Assembly: GCA_016802295.1 (NCBI GenBank)
Contig: JAESIW010000135.1
Location: forward strand, 14,443 to 78,442
Reading direction: 5' to 3'
DNA: 64,000 nt
Source: Brachionus rotundiformis
Lineage: Eukaryota; Rotifera; Eurotatoria; Ploima; Brachionidae
Of the stretch, positions 1 to 9,479 are shown one piece after another. The notes below the pieces were generated by a model. That model had not been told where the DNA came from, searched no databases, and saw nothing but the letters and a program-made list of their open reading frames with translations. The translations under genes were made by a program, and so were the position numbers. Position 1 is the stretch's first letter; the number at the start of each line of letters is the position of its first letter.

Positions 1-142
1 GGTATTTGGCGATTTTAATATAGATTTTAATTTGATAACAAAGAAAAAATATCTCAATTATATTTATGAGAAAATTGGATTTAGAAAGTGAAATTTTAGA
101 AAAAGAAAAAAAAAGCGTTTCTTCAATCAATCAAGATATTAT

Positions 143-180
143 CTTCCAATTAGACAATCAAATTATTGTCTAATTGGAAG
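143..180. repeat. Perfect 16-bp hairpin
   Basis: The arms at 143-158 and 165-180 are perfect reverse complements (CTTCCAATTAGACAAT) around a 6-base loop. It lies in non-coding AT-rich sequence; the rest of 1-330 shows no gene. It could be a small transposon remnant or a chance cruciform. No function is inferred. Confidence 0.7.
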
Positions 181-330
181 AAAATTCTTTATTTTTCTGT
201 TAATTTTAAATGATGCACTCTTTTTGTCCGACTCCTTTTGAACTCTAAAGTTGATTTTTTATTCGACGATATTCAAACCTTTAGCATCATCAATTTAGTT
301 TGTATGGTTTAAATTTTAAAAAAATTTAAC

Positions 331-737
331 TTGCCTAGATTTTACTAAAGGGTATTAAGGTTGGCTATTTTTAAACCGCTAGTGTTTGTAGATTTGGCAA
401 TTAGATAATAATTTTTAATCTAACTAAAAAACTTTTCTAGTCCGATTTTTAATGAAAAGTTCAAATTTCAAATTTGTTTTCAGCTAATTCTTATTGTTCG
501 TCTGTAATTCAACGTTTTATCGCGTGAAATCACTATATTTCGAGATGGGAGTGGCCTATCGATCTCAAATTTTTGTGCATCGTCTCTCTTGTATAAACAT
601 TGTACATACTAAATTTCAAGTCTCTAGCTCATTCCGTTCATATAAATTTAGCTGTCCACAGACGGACGGGCGGACAGACTCGACAAACTTAATACCTAGA
701 TTGTTTTACTATTTTTAGGATAGTAAAATCTAGGCAA
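331..737. mobile_element. MITE, family A copy 1
   Basis: A 407-bp non-coding element bounded by a perfect 17-bp terminal inverted repeat: TTGCCTAGATTTTACTA at 331-347 and its reverse complement at 721-737. The interior has a GTCTCTAGCT motif followed by a run of GACGG units, both shared with the copy at 19592-19928. No target-site duplication is evident. A small ORF inside it is treated as chance. Confidence 0.8.
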
Positions 738-865
738 TCCCAAACCCTATAAAGTTTATTGCTTGTTAATCAAAAATAAAAACTGAGTGAAAAATCACAA
801 ATGACTTCCCTTTTTTCAACATCGTATAAATAATGATAAAATAATTTTTAAAAAAGAGTTAAAAA

Positions 866-2338
866 ATGTTCAAATATAAAATTTTCATTTTATTTTCAGC
901 ATTGGTTGCATTTTGTCAAGGGATAAAACAAGACGATTCAAAATTTTGGCTTATTTCATGCAAATTAGATGGTTGTTCGTTTGCATTTGCATCATGCATG
1001 AATTGTTTTGGTGAAAGATCCTGCAAAACATGCATAACATTAAGCAAACCAGAATGTTCAGCTTGCGCCGATGACATTTACAATAAAGATGATTTGGAGA
1101 CAATAGGCGACAATAAATATTTTATATGTGATTCTTCTGATCCAATTCAGTCTGTAGTTTGTCATTTGTATTGTAGAGGGCAATTTAAACAAAGCGGACA
1201 ATGTCGCATCGAAAATAATTTACCAGTTTGTAAATGTTCTTCTGAATCAAAGTACTAATTAAATATTAAAAAATATAATATCTTATTTTAAATAAAATAA
1301 TTCAGTTCAATTACTACTCAAATTGCAACACAATCTTCTTTTTCTAGTCAACAGACTCAAACAACCTCTTCAAACATCATACAGTATTTTATTTAAGTTT
1401 TGCAATAAATAAAATATTTTGTATATATTCTAAGAACTATTACACCAGACGAGCCGTTTGTTTATTTTAATGGTACTGTCAAACTAAATGTGTCGATTAG
1501 TTTGGGATATCAAAGAATTCTTCCGTTGCCGAATGGTGATGTAGTGAGAGGAAGGACTGATAATTTAGTTGAAATTTGGGATGTTAAACAAGGTGTTATT
1601 AAAAAAAATTTGAGCAGTGTTTATAGAAATTCAATTTTATTGGGCCTTCTATCAAATGGTGATTTAATAGCTGGTTATTCAAACGACAAGGTTTTTTTAA
1701 TTTGGGATTTGAAAATTTCTAATGGTGAACAGTTGAAAAAAATAATACAAGCCGAAGAAAGTTTCAATTGTTTAAAAGTTTTAAAAAATGATGATTTGGC
1801 AATTGGCGAAAAAAGATTTTATAATAAAATTGTGATAAGAAATTCTCAAAATGGAAATATAAGAAAAACACTTGTTGGTCATAGTAATACTGTTTCCCAA
1901 ATAATTGAAATGGAAAACGGAAATTTAGTTAGTTGTTCTTTTGATACAACAGTAAAAATATGGAATATAACAAATGGTAGTGTTTTGAAATCAATATCTC
2001 ATACTAATTCTGTTTACTCGATTGCATTTTTAAAGAATGGTTATTTAGCTGCTGGTTTAGAATTTTCAATAAATATTTGGAATTTGGAAACAAATCAGTT
2101 AATTAGAAATTTAAATGGACATTCTTCTTATATTTGTGAAAATAATTGTTTGCAAGTTTTAAACAATGGTGATTTATTAAGTGGATCTAATGATAAAAGC
2201 ATAAAAGTATGGAATCCTTATGACGGAACAGTTAAATTCACTTCAAAATTGCACACATCAAGTGTTCGCCATTTATCTGTTTTACCAAGCGGAAATATTA
2301 TAAGTTCATCCCAGAATGAATTAGTTGTTTGGTCCTAA
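866..2338 (+). CDS. Secreted cysteine-rich / WD40-repeat protein, 3 exons
   Basis: Proposed exons are 866-1251, 1306-1383 and 1435-2338, a total of 456 codons with matching phases and GT/AG introns of 54 and 51 nt. Exon 1 opens with a hydrophobic signal peptide (MFKYKIFILFSALVAFCQG) and then a domain of about 105 residues with many Cys in CxxC-like spacing. Exon 2 encodes a Ser/Thr/Gln linker. Exon 3 encodes six to seven WD40-like repeats, recognisable by recurrent GD-L-hydrophobic-G and IW(D/N) motifs. The WD part has no ATG of its own in frame after the stop at 1406, which supports splicing from exon 1. An AATAAA lies just after the stop. A secreted protein with a WD40 propeller is unusual. 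The biological role is unknown; a binding or recognition protein is possible. Confidence 0.72.
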
Positions 2339-3516
2339 TTTGAAAAATAAAGATTGCAAGAGTACACTAATTTTATTAAAATTGAGCTTATTTAAAAAAA
2401 TTTAAATAAACTAATTTAAAAAGATTCAATTTGAAATTTTTCTTTTTTTTCTATCCTGAACTTTTATATTTAAATATGTTATTTCAAGCAAGGTGTTGTA
2501 AGATAGGACTAAGTTCTATCCCAACTTATATTTAGTATAAACTAACAAATTATGAAATTTCTTCAAAATAATTGTACAAATTTTTTCATGATAAATAAGT
2601 ACCTTTGAAGAATTTTTTTTATTTTTATCGTTTTAATGTCATGCCATTTTTAATGAGCTTGTAATTTTTTTTTCAATTTGAATCTTATATTTCAAATTGT
2701 TTGCCAACTTCTGGTTAAGTGGTTTTAATTAAAAATTTATTTTCGCTGTTTGGTCTTCGGTTCAATTTTTTTAACAAACTTGTCTAATAAATTTGAAGTT
2801 TTTAATTGAAAGAAAGAGGAGGAGAATAGAAATAATAAAAAGTTGGAACTTTAAACTAACTTTAGTGTAATTTTCTCTAGACCCTCACTTGCCTAGAGTA
2901 CTATTGAAAACAACACTTTATGTAAAGATACTAATGAAACCACAACAATATTTTAATAATAAATAATAATAGTATTAAAGCTTTAAAAATTTTGAAGCAA
3001 ACAAAAGAGGCTCCTTAAAAGTTTTAATTTGTTAAGTATTTAACGAGCTTTAAAAAACTGGTCTGACCGTGATTTTAACTAAACTGGGCTGACCGTGATT
3101 TTAACCAAAAACATTCAAGTGCTTCAATAAATAACAGGCAATATGGCACACATAGTTAGAATTTTCAAAATTCGCTAATTTTATTTTTTTAAATAGGGTT
3201 TATGTGAAGTTAAAATCAATTTAAGTCTTTTTGTTTAGTTAAAATTTGAATACATTATTAATTTGATGCTTATTTCGAATTTCTGTATTAATTTAATGTT
3301 GGACAATTATTTTTTGCGAAAAACGACTTTTCTCGATCAAAATCAGCGCTACGTCCGCAAGGGAGTGCCAGAAAGTGGTGAATTTTGGGTTAGGGTTTAG
3401 GGTTTAATTATTTTATTATATTTATCCTAAGTCACTAAATTATGGGTTTAAGATTAAAATTTTAATTTTTAAAGAATTTTATTTAAGAATATGGCTATTT
3501 TTTTGAAAAACTAATT
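2339..3516. other. Intergenic, AT-rich
   Basis: No coding signal was seen. It holds a short tandem duplication (see 3058-3109) and a brief TTAGGG/TTTAGGG-like run near 3388-3410. Confidence 0.6.
3058..3109. repeat. Two-copy tandem repeat
   Basis: The sequence CTGACCGTGATTTTAAC with a few flanking bases occurs twice about 28 bases apart. It is short and non-coding. Confidence 0.6.
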
Positions 3517-4065
3517 TTAAACTAAATTTATACTTGCATAGATATCTTCAAACCTTTTTTCAAGATCTTCTTTTGAGGCTTCGAGGTTGAAAATCTCGTT
3601 TCGTATATTAATTAAGTTTTTTGAGATGCTTCTTTGCTTTAAATCAATTTCACTTGCATCACAATCGCACTCTCTATGTTCTTGATCTAAATCCAGAGAA
3701 ATTGAAATCATGTTGTCAGCTTCTTCTTTTTTCTTTCGTATGATAGTGTTGATTTTATTTAATGCGTAATAATGCTCCAGGCAATTTTTTTTATCGTTGA
3801 ATACACCTTCAAAGCATTTGTCAATGATTGCGTGAGCAAGTGATTTAAAACATATATTTTCATCATCGATTCGATTATATTCGTATTGTTTGTCCAAAAT
3901 CTTATCATATGTCCAGAACTGGCTTACTGTCAAATGAATCGGTTCGATTTCGAATGATAGACTTCTTTCTGTTTCGTTTGACAAGGGAGTAAGATATATG
4001 CTGTTTTCAAATTGATTGCTAAAGCTTGAGTTAAAGCTTTCGAAGCTTTGATTAAAATTGGCCAT
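3517..4065 (-). CDS. Small charged coiled-coil protein (paralogue of the gene at 4710-5390)
   Basis: An intact 182-residue ORF starting with an ATG at 4065. Its centre carries YNRIDDENI, followed about 30 residues later by EHYYALNK and a Lys/Glu-rich heptad-like stretch; the C-terminus (about residues 125-178) also looks helical and charged. The same two landmarks (YNRIDENI and EHYY) appear with the same spacing in the broken gene at 4710-5390, so the two are paralogues. It is the last gene of a compact minus-strand cluster and begins 71 bases after the zinc-finger gene. I do not recognise the family. Confidence 0.6.
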   Translation of the reverse strand: MANFNQSFESFNSSFSNQFENSIYLTPLSNETERSLSFEIEPIHLTVSQFWTYDKILDKQYEYNRIDDENICFKSLAHAIIDKCFEGVFNDKKNCLEHYYALNKINTIIRKKKEEADNMISISLDLDQEHRECDCDASEIDLKQRSISKNLINIRNEIFNLEASKEDLEKRFEDIYASINLV

Positions 4066-4135
4066 TTTTTTTAGAAAAATAAAATTTGAAATTTTATATA
4101 TTTTATTTTTTATAAGAATAAATTAAATTTAAATA

Positions 4136-4635
4136 TTAATCAAGAATAATTGTAGAAAAACTTTCTTCTAACAATGATATTTCTTCATTTACTACTGTTT
4201 CCTCTCGATAATTAGTCAGACATTGAGTTTCATGATTCTCATAAGCTTTCTTATTTTTATAATTTTTCCCACAATGCTTACATTTAAACTCTTTCTTGAT
4301 TTTTTGTTGTCGAATTTTTTGTAGCATCTTTTCTTGACGCTGAAGTAAAAATAATCCACCACCCGGCAGTTGGTTAGTATGCTTAAGACATAAATGCTGT
4401 ATATATCCAAATTTAGATGAATATGATTTATTCTTATTTTGCAGTCATTGAAATTACAATTATATTTTAATCCTTCTTGTTCCATAAATTGAAGGACAAG
4501 TACTGGTAAAACCAAACTGACAAAATTGGCTATTTTTTGGACATCCATTTCCAACCTTCCACTTAAAACATATGAATATTTTTCCTTAAGCCTATTCATT
4601 TCTTCCTCTTTGACGTCTTTAACTTTCTTACACAT
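4136..4635 (-). pseudogene. Zinc-finger gene A, interrupted by a frameshift
   Basis: Two overlapping minus-strand frames form one gene. The upstream frame (from ATG 4635) encodes a helical leader and a finger start, CNFNDC. Its expected continuation (KSYSS, then QHL and LPG) is in another frame, so a one-base shift lies just after the CNFNDC codons, near 4440. The downstream frame ends with a good zinc finger, CKHC-x12-H-x3-C. The paralogue at 5508-6421 has the same order: CNFDDC, KSFSS, QHL, LPG, second finger. The lesion could be real decay or a sequencing indel; the paralogy argues that the two frames were once one protein. Nucleic-acid binding is inferred from the fingers. Confidence 0.6.
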
Positions 4636-4709
4636 TTTTAACTTTTTAATAAATCATAAAATTTTAAAATAGTTTTTTTGAAGCTTAGTTTATTAAAAAA
4701 AAAAAGTAA

Positions 4710-5390
4710 TTATGGTAAAATTTTTTTATTTCCATATGTATCTTGAATAAAATTAACAAAATTGTGAAGTTCATTGTAAAAAAATTTGCAAACAAACTCC
4801 TGATTTTTTAATTGAATTTCAAAGTTTCTCTTAGCCAAGATAAATTGTTCATTGTTTGTGTTCTCATTTTGAAACACAGATTCATATTCAACTTTCATTT
4901 TGTCCAGCATATCTTGATTAATCATGTATTTTTTCTTCTTTACAAGTTGAAGATAGTAATGCTCTGTACTGTAAACGATTCAATGACAACACACAATGTC
5001 GAGAATTACTTCAACAATTGATTCAATATATAACTGAACATCTACATATATGTTTTCATCAATTCGATTGTAATAAAGTCGACGATCAAGTCGAGGATCA
5101 TTTGTAAAGAAATCTTTCAATACGATTGATGATTTTGTCTCGTTATGACTTGCTTCGTTTATTAATTGAGTCAAAGGTTTTTCATTTTGACCAGAACTTT
5201 TTTGCAAATCTCCTTTGTCTGAAGAATTCGGTAATATGTCAAGAATAGTTTCATCTTTTTTGATTTTTTTTTGACATGAACTTAATTCAGATGAACTATT
5301 GTCTCTTTTGATTTTTGAAATCTCTTTGCTGTCTATGAATATGATACTATTATCAGAGTCGGAATCAAGAACGCAAATTGTATTATCCAT
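4710..5390 (-). pseudogene. Coiled-coil gene B with one in-frame TGA
   Basis: ORF segments 4980-5390 and 4710-4925 are in the same frame, separated only by a TGA at 4980-4982 and a few codons. Upstream lie an acidic/serine-rich N-terminus and YNRIDENI; just after the stop come EHYY and a Lys-rich coil, the same landmarks at the same distance as in the intact gene at 3517-4065. So this is one gene of about 226 codons with a nonsense codon in the middle. It could be an inactivated copy, or stop-codon readthrough could occur; nothing in the sequence favours readthrough. Confidence 0.6.
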
Positions 5391-5507
5391 TATTTTACTA
5401 ATTATTGTTTTGAAAAAAATTTTAAGTCTATTTTATCTCTAAAAACTAAAATACAATCTTAATTGCATTCGTAACATTTTAATTTAAATAAAGAAAAAAA
5501 ACACGTT

Positions 5508-6421
5508 TTAAATATTTTTATTTTCAAAATCATTAAGACTTTTTATTAAAAGTTCATCATCTTCTTCTAATGCAAATTTTTCTTCTTTTAACATCAATTT
5601 TTTTTTAATTACTTGCCCGGATTCATCGTCTTCAACTTTTCTTTTTTGTCCGATTTTTTCAACATTTGAACCAATTCCATTTTCATTAATGCAAACAATA
5701 TTTTGAATCGTATTTGACTTGGTTCGCATAGAATGGGAACTACTTTTCTTTGAAATTGAGAACATTGAAAAGCTCTTTGTTAAACTGTTAAAGCAACTTT
5801 TAAAACATGATTTCTTCTTTTTCGGCTTCGATTCATCATTTGATTCTGGCATACTAATTTGAAAAGGTTTCCATTCAATAGCCAAAAGAGATTCATTTTT
5901 CTTGAATTCGAATACATCACACTTGGGAATGACCGGTGCTTCTATAGCGAGTCGCTTTTCAATTTCCAACTCTTTGATTTCAAATGGATTTTGAGTAGAT
6001 ATTGAAGCATTCTTACAATGTATGCTCGTTCGAAAATGGTTTTGTAAATGATCCCGACGTGATGTCCACAAACTGAACACCAAAAACCTCCTGGTACAGT
6101 ACTTTTATCATTTGGCGACAAGAAACTGCATGCTCCCGGAAGTTCCTGATCATGGATTATTTTCAAATGTTGCACAAATTTTTGTTTGCTGGAAAAGGAT
6201 TTTTCATCTTTTTTGCAATCATCAAAATTACAGATAAATCTCGGCATGTCGGATATATCGTTAATTATTCGAGGCTCAGCGAGTGCTGGAATTATCAAGT
6301 CATTAAAATTTCGCTTTTGCTCTTCGCTTGCATTTGGTATTTTTTCTATGATTGGATTGTATTAGTTCTTAAGCTTGTTTATTTCTAAGCTTACTGGAAG
6401 TTTGAATACTCTTTTTGGCAT
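5508..6421 (-). pseudogene. Zinc-finger gene B, early stop plus frameshift
   Basis: Homologous to the zinc-finger gene at 4136-4635. The probable ancestral ATG is at 6421 and its first 19 codons align with the other gene's start. An in-frame TAA at 6362-6364 follows, after which the frame is open again to the first finger (CNFDDC ... H-x4-H). In the second finger the CSVC half and the half with both His (C-x2-C-x12-H-x5-H when considered together) are in different frames, so a one-base shift lies near 6050-6065. The C-terminal part is basic and Ser-rich with nuclear-localisation-like Lys/Arg runs. A shorter product starting inside cannot be excluded. Confidence 0.55.
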
Positions 6422-6697
6422 CTTAACTAGAAATTTGAGATAAGCAAAAATTACTAAATAAATTTTTTTTTTCAAAACCCACTTTGATAAAGAAACATTT
6501 ATTTAAAAAAACTAATCTGCAGAAGCTAATTTTTTTAAATTAAAGGACATTTGAATAAAATAAAAAAATTGTCTTTATTTACATTTTATTTATAAATTCT
6601 CTAAACAAGAAAAGAGACAAAGTTGTTCACCTCATAGTTTGATGGCAAATCTTGGATTTATAAAAATTATCATAATTTAGTTTAAAATTTTAGCAAA

Positions 6698-7498
6698 TTA
6701 AATTTTACCATTCGCTGAGGTTCTTACCACATAAACATCATTTATAATGTCTGAATCTGGCTCTGAATCGCTAATAATAATAATTGGACAACTCATAGTG
6801 CACATTTTACTTTTTCTGTACATACGTTTAATAAAAACTGGTTTCTTTTTTAGAATTAGATTTAAATCTGCTCTGTTAAATTGACCGATTTCAAAATTAT
6901 CGATTAAAATAAGTTTATGGTACTGAGGATTAAATTCACTAAATGCATAATTAAAATCGTTTATAGCAGGCAAGAACCACTGGTCGAAAAAACATCCTGA
7001 AAAAAAAAAAATTTTAAAAACATTTAAAATAAATAAAATAATAAATATATACTGACCGAAAACAGAATATACAAATGAAGTTTTCCCAGTATCAGTTTTT
7101 CCATGTAAATATAATGATTTTTTTGTTTTGTTTGTGATATATTCATTAAACCATTTTATAACATTATCTCTCCAGTTATAAAACATCTTTACTTGCTTTA
7201 GTTGATATAGACAACAATGATTTTTCTGTGCTAACTTAAAGTTATTGAACAAATTTTCAATATTTTTCGCAAAAAATATATTTTCTTGGACAAATGGATC
7301 AAGTATCGAATATTTTTCAGTTTTGATTGCCCAATAGTATGTATGAAAATTTAAATGGAATTGATCTGTATTTAGATTTTTAAACATACAATCAAAATCT
7401 TCTTTAGTTGAATATTTTATGCAATTCCGAGCTGATCTACACTTTGAGAAATAAAACTCAAATGATATTTTCAAATTTTCATTTAGAAATTTTAACAA
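6698..7498 (-). CDS. SF3-helicase / Rep-like protein 2 (5' end uncertain, probably degenerate)
   Basis: Exons 7498-7057 and 6996-6698, with a 60-nt GT/AG intron whose removal restores alignment to the Rep-like gene at 7902-9260. Visible landmarks are ILDPFVQ, F-x-NWRDNVI, a Walker A motif GKTDTGKTS, FxxxIND, and a Walker B-like stretch LILIDNF. The motif-C position reads IIISDSEP where the paralogue has FICNERP, so the Asn expected in SF3 helicases is absent. The C-terminus is about 100 residues shorter than the paralogue's. The true 5' exon is unclear: an acceptor near 7510 is plausible and the ORF at 7626-7847 may be the first exon. It looks like an ATPase losing or changing activity. A viral-type replication origin for the family is inferred. 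Confidence 0.55.
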   Translation of the reverse strand: MLKFLNENLKISFEFYFSKCRSARNCIKYSTKEDFDCMFKNLNTDQFHLNFHTYYWAIKTEKYSILDPFVQENIFFAKNIENLFNNFKLAQKNHCCLYQLKQVKMFYNWRDNVIKWFNEYITNKTKKSLYLHGKTDTGKTSFVYSVFGQYIFIILFILNVFKIFFFSGCFFDQWFLPAINDFNYAFSEFNPQYHKLILIDNFEIGQFNRADLNLILKKKPVFIKRMYRKSKMCTMSCPIIIISDSEPDSDIINDVYVVRTSANGKI

Positions 7499-7625
7499 TT
7501 CATCATCTCTTAGCTTAGAAAAAATGAAGTTAAATTTTTATATTTTTATAACATTATAAAAATACTTCGACCATTGACCGCATGTAAATATGAAAATGAA
7601 TTTTAACTTAACTGTATTTTTTTTT

Positions 7626-7847
7626 TTAAATTTGGCACAATATAAAATCCAAGACCCTTGATACTTCTGTCTGTAAGTCAATTTCTTCTAAACAATTGTT
7701 ATTTGAATCTTTTAAGCTTATGTAATCATCATCTGCATGCTTTAAAGGTGATATTGAAATTTTTGACACACAAGACGATTTTTTCATTGTTTCAAATTTG
7801 AATTCAGATGGTGTCGGTGGTGTAAGCATAACAAAAGATCTAAACAA
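7626..7847 (-). CDS. Small ORF, possible first exon of Rep-like gene 2
   Basis: 73 codons with a plausible ATG, 55 bases after the preceding gene's stop, Ser/Asp-rich and without recognisable domains. It sits where a 5' exon of the downstream Rep-like gene should be, but I could not fix a convincing donor. It may equally be a separate small gene or chance. Confidence 0.3.
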   Translation of the reverse strand: MFRSFVMLTPPTPSEFKFETMKKSSCVSKISISPLKHADDDYISLKDSNNNCLEEIDLQTEVSRVLDFILCQI

Positions 7848-7901
7848 CTTCGAATCTTTACTTTTTAGATTTTCTAAATTTTTAAATAAATAATTTTTAA
7901 T

Positions 7902-9260
7902 TCACTTAATTTTATACATTTTACCTAATCCATTAATGCTAGAGTCAAAGGTGCTATTACTTAAGCCAGAATCGCTGTCTACTGAGACAGATCTCTTCAA
8001 AGCTTTTCTTTCAACAGTCTCACTCCCATCTGAGTTATAATTTGATATGGGAAATCTAAGAGATCCTATCGGAAAGAAGCGCTTTACTTGTGGAGTCAAT
8101 TTGTGTTCTTTAAATTCTGCATCCACATAAAGATAGTCTTCAATACTTGATATTTTATGGTTTGCAGAACACTCTACAAATCTTATTCTATTAACAAGAG
8201 CGGAGTTATCGAACGCCTTGGGTCTTTCATTGCATATGAAGATAATAGGCACCTGGATTGCCCCATCAATACCAGTTTTATGCTTCCTATTAATCTTAAA
8301 AGGAAGTCCCTCCAAAGCAATTTTCCAAGTATTTATGTCAATCTTGGAAAAATCAATTTCATGGACAATGCAGTGGGTATAAAGAGATGAATTCCATCTG
8401 TCGAAAGCAAATTTGGTGTCATTAATGCCTATTGGAAAATTTTGGTGTTCATAATTCCCAAGTAGAGCATTACAGAAAGTCGACTTTCCAGCATTTGATT
8501 CACCAAAGAGACATAAATGTTTCTTTTTATGGTGCCAGCCATTATAAATCCAGTCGTTTATAAAGTCAATTACATCATCTCGCCAATTGTGAAATTTTTT
8601 TTCACATCCATTGTCATCGGTGTAATATTTAAATGGAAAAAGGCGGTTTACAATTTTAGGTGACTTTAAAGCTTCGACTGTCTGTTCAATAAACTTAACT
8701 TGACCAGCGTTGGACTGGATAAAAGGGTCAAGAATATCAATATTATCACCTTTTAGTGTTCGAGCAAATATTTTGCGTTTGATTGAGTCACTATTAAATG
8801 TTCGAAAAAAAAAATCTAAATACTTTGTAAAATCTTACTGAAAGTCATTAGCCATGCATCCTTTAAAAACAAGATTATGATCATTAAATGACTTAATAGC
8901 TGTAGAAATATGTTTTAAATTCAAGTGAACTATTTTAACTGGTGAACTAAAAATGGCGAGAATCAGTTGGTCTAAGGATGAGCGTTCTTTCTATAATAAA
9001 AATTTAAATTAATAAAAAATGAAGCCAAAAAATATAAATACCCTAAGTCCACCATCGATAGTAAGAAGAATCAAAAATCTTTCAAAATTCGATTCATCTT
9101 TGATAGACGCATCTTTACCCACAATTAGCAATTCGCAGTGTTCATCAAGCGAGTCGAAAATAGATTGACTTGATATTTCATCTCGTGGAACGTCCTCAAT
9201 ACGAAGATGAAAATTTTTACAAGCGTAATCTTTGGACTTTTTGGGAGTTAAACTTTCCAT
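7902..9260 (-). CDS. SF3-helicase / Rep-like protein 1, 3 exons
   Basis: Exons 9260-9042, 8990-8839 and 8790-7902 total 420 codons, with introns of 51 and 48 nt. The helicase half has the SF3 landmarks in order: Walker A GESNAGKST, then FPIGINDTKFAF, a Walker B-like CIVHEIDF, a basic FKINRKHK segment, and motif C VPIIFICNERP with its Asn, followed by an ALVNRIRFVEC arginine-finger region. This layout is that of Rep/NS1-type replication proteins of small DNA viruses and related mobile elements. The N-terminal 150 residues could be a decayed HUH nuclease domain, but I see neither a His-x-His-type pair nor a clear catalytic Tyr. The C-terminal tail is Ser-rich. Host-type introns argue for long residence in, or capture by, the host genome. 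Confidence 0.65.
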
Positions 9261-9479
9261 TAAAAAGCAATAAGAAAGTTGAAATTAATTTTTTAAAATT
9301 TAAAAAATAAACATGAAAATTAAAAATCGAAAAGCATAATTGAAAATTTGAATTTTTAAATAAGTTCAAGTGAAAAGTTTCAGAAAAAAAAATGAACAGG
9401 ACAAAAAATTAGTCTGAAATAATTTTTTTATAGTAACATAATATCAAACAGAAGATTTTTCGACATCATACACAATATT
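9261..9479. other. Short AT-rich spacer
   Basis: The likely promoter side of the Rep-like cluster. No recognisable motif was seen. Confidence 0.4.

Noticed and set aside
494..718. 74-codon ORF
   Set aside because: Lies entirely inside the MITE and spans its GACGG run; no protein-like pattern.
3387..3410. TTAGGG/TTTAGGG repeats as a telomere remnant
   Set aside because: Only about three imperfect units; similar short runs at 19930 and 20685. Too short to support.
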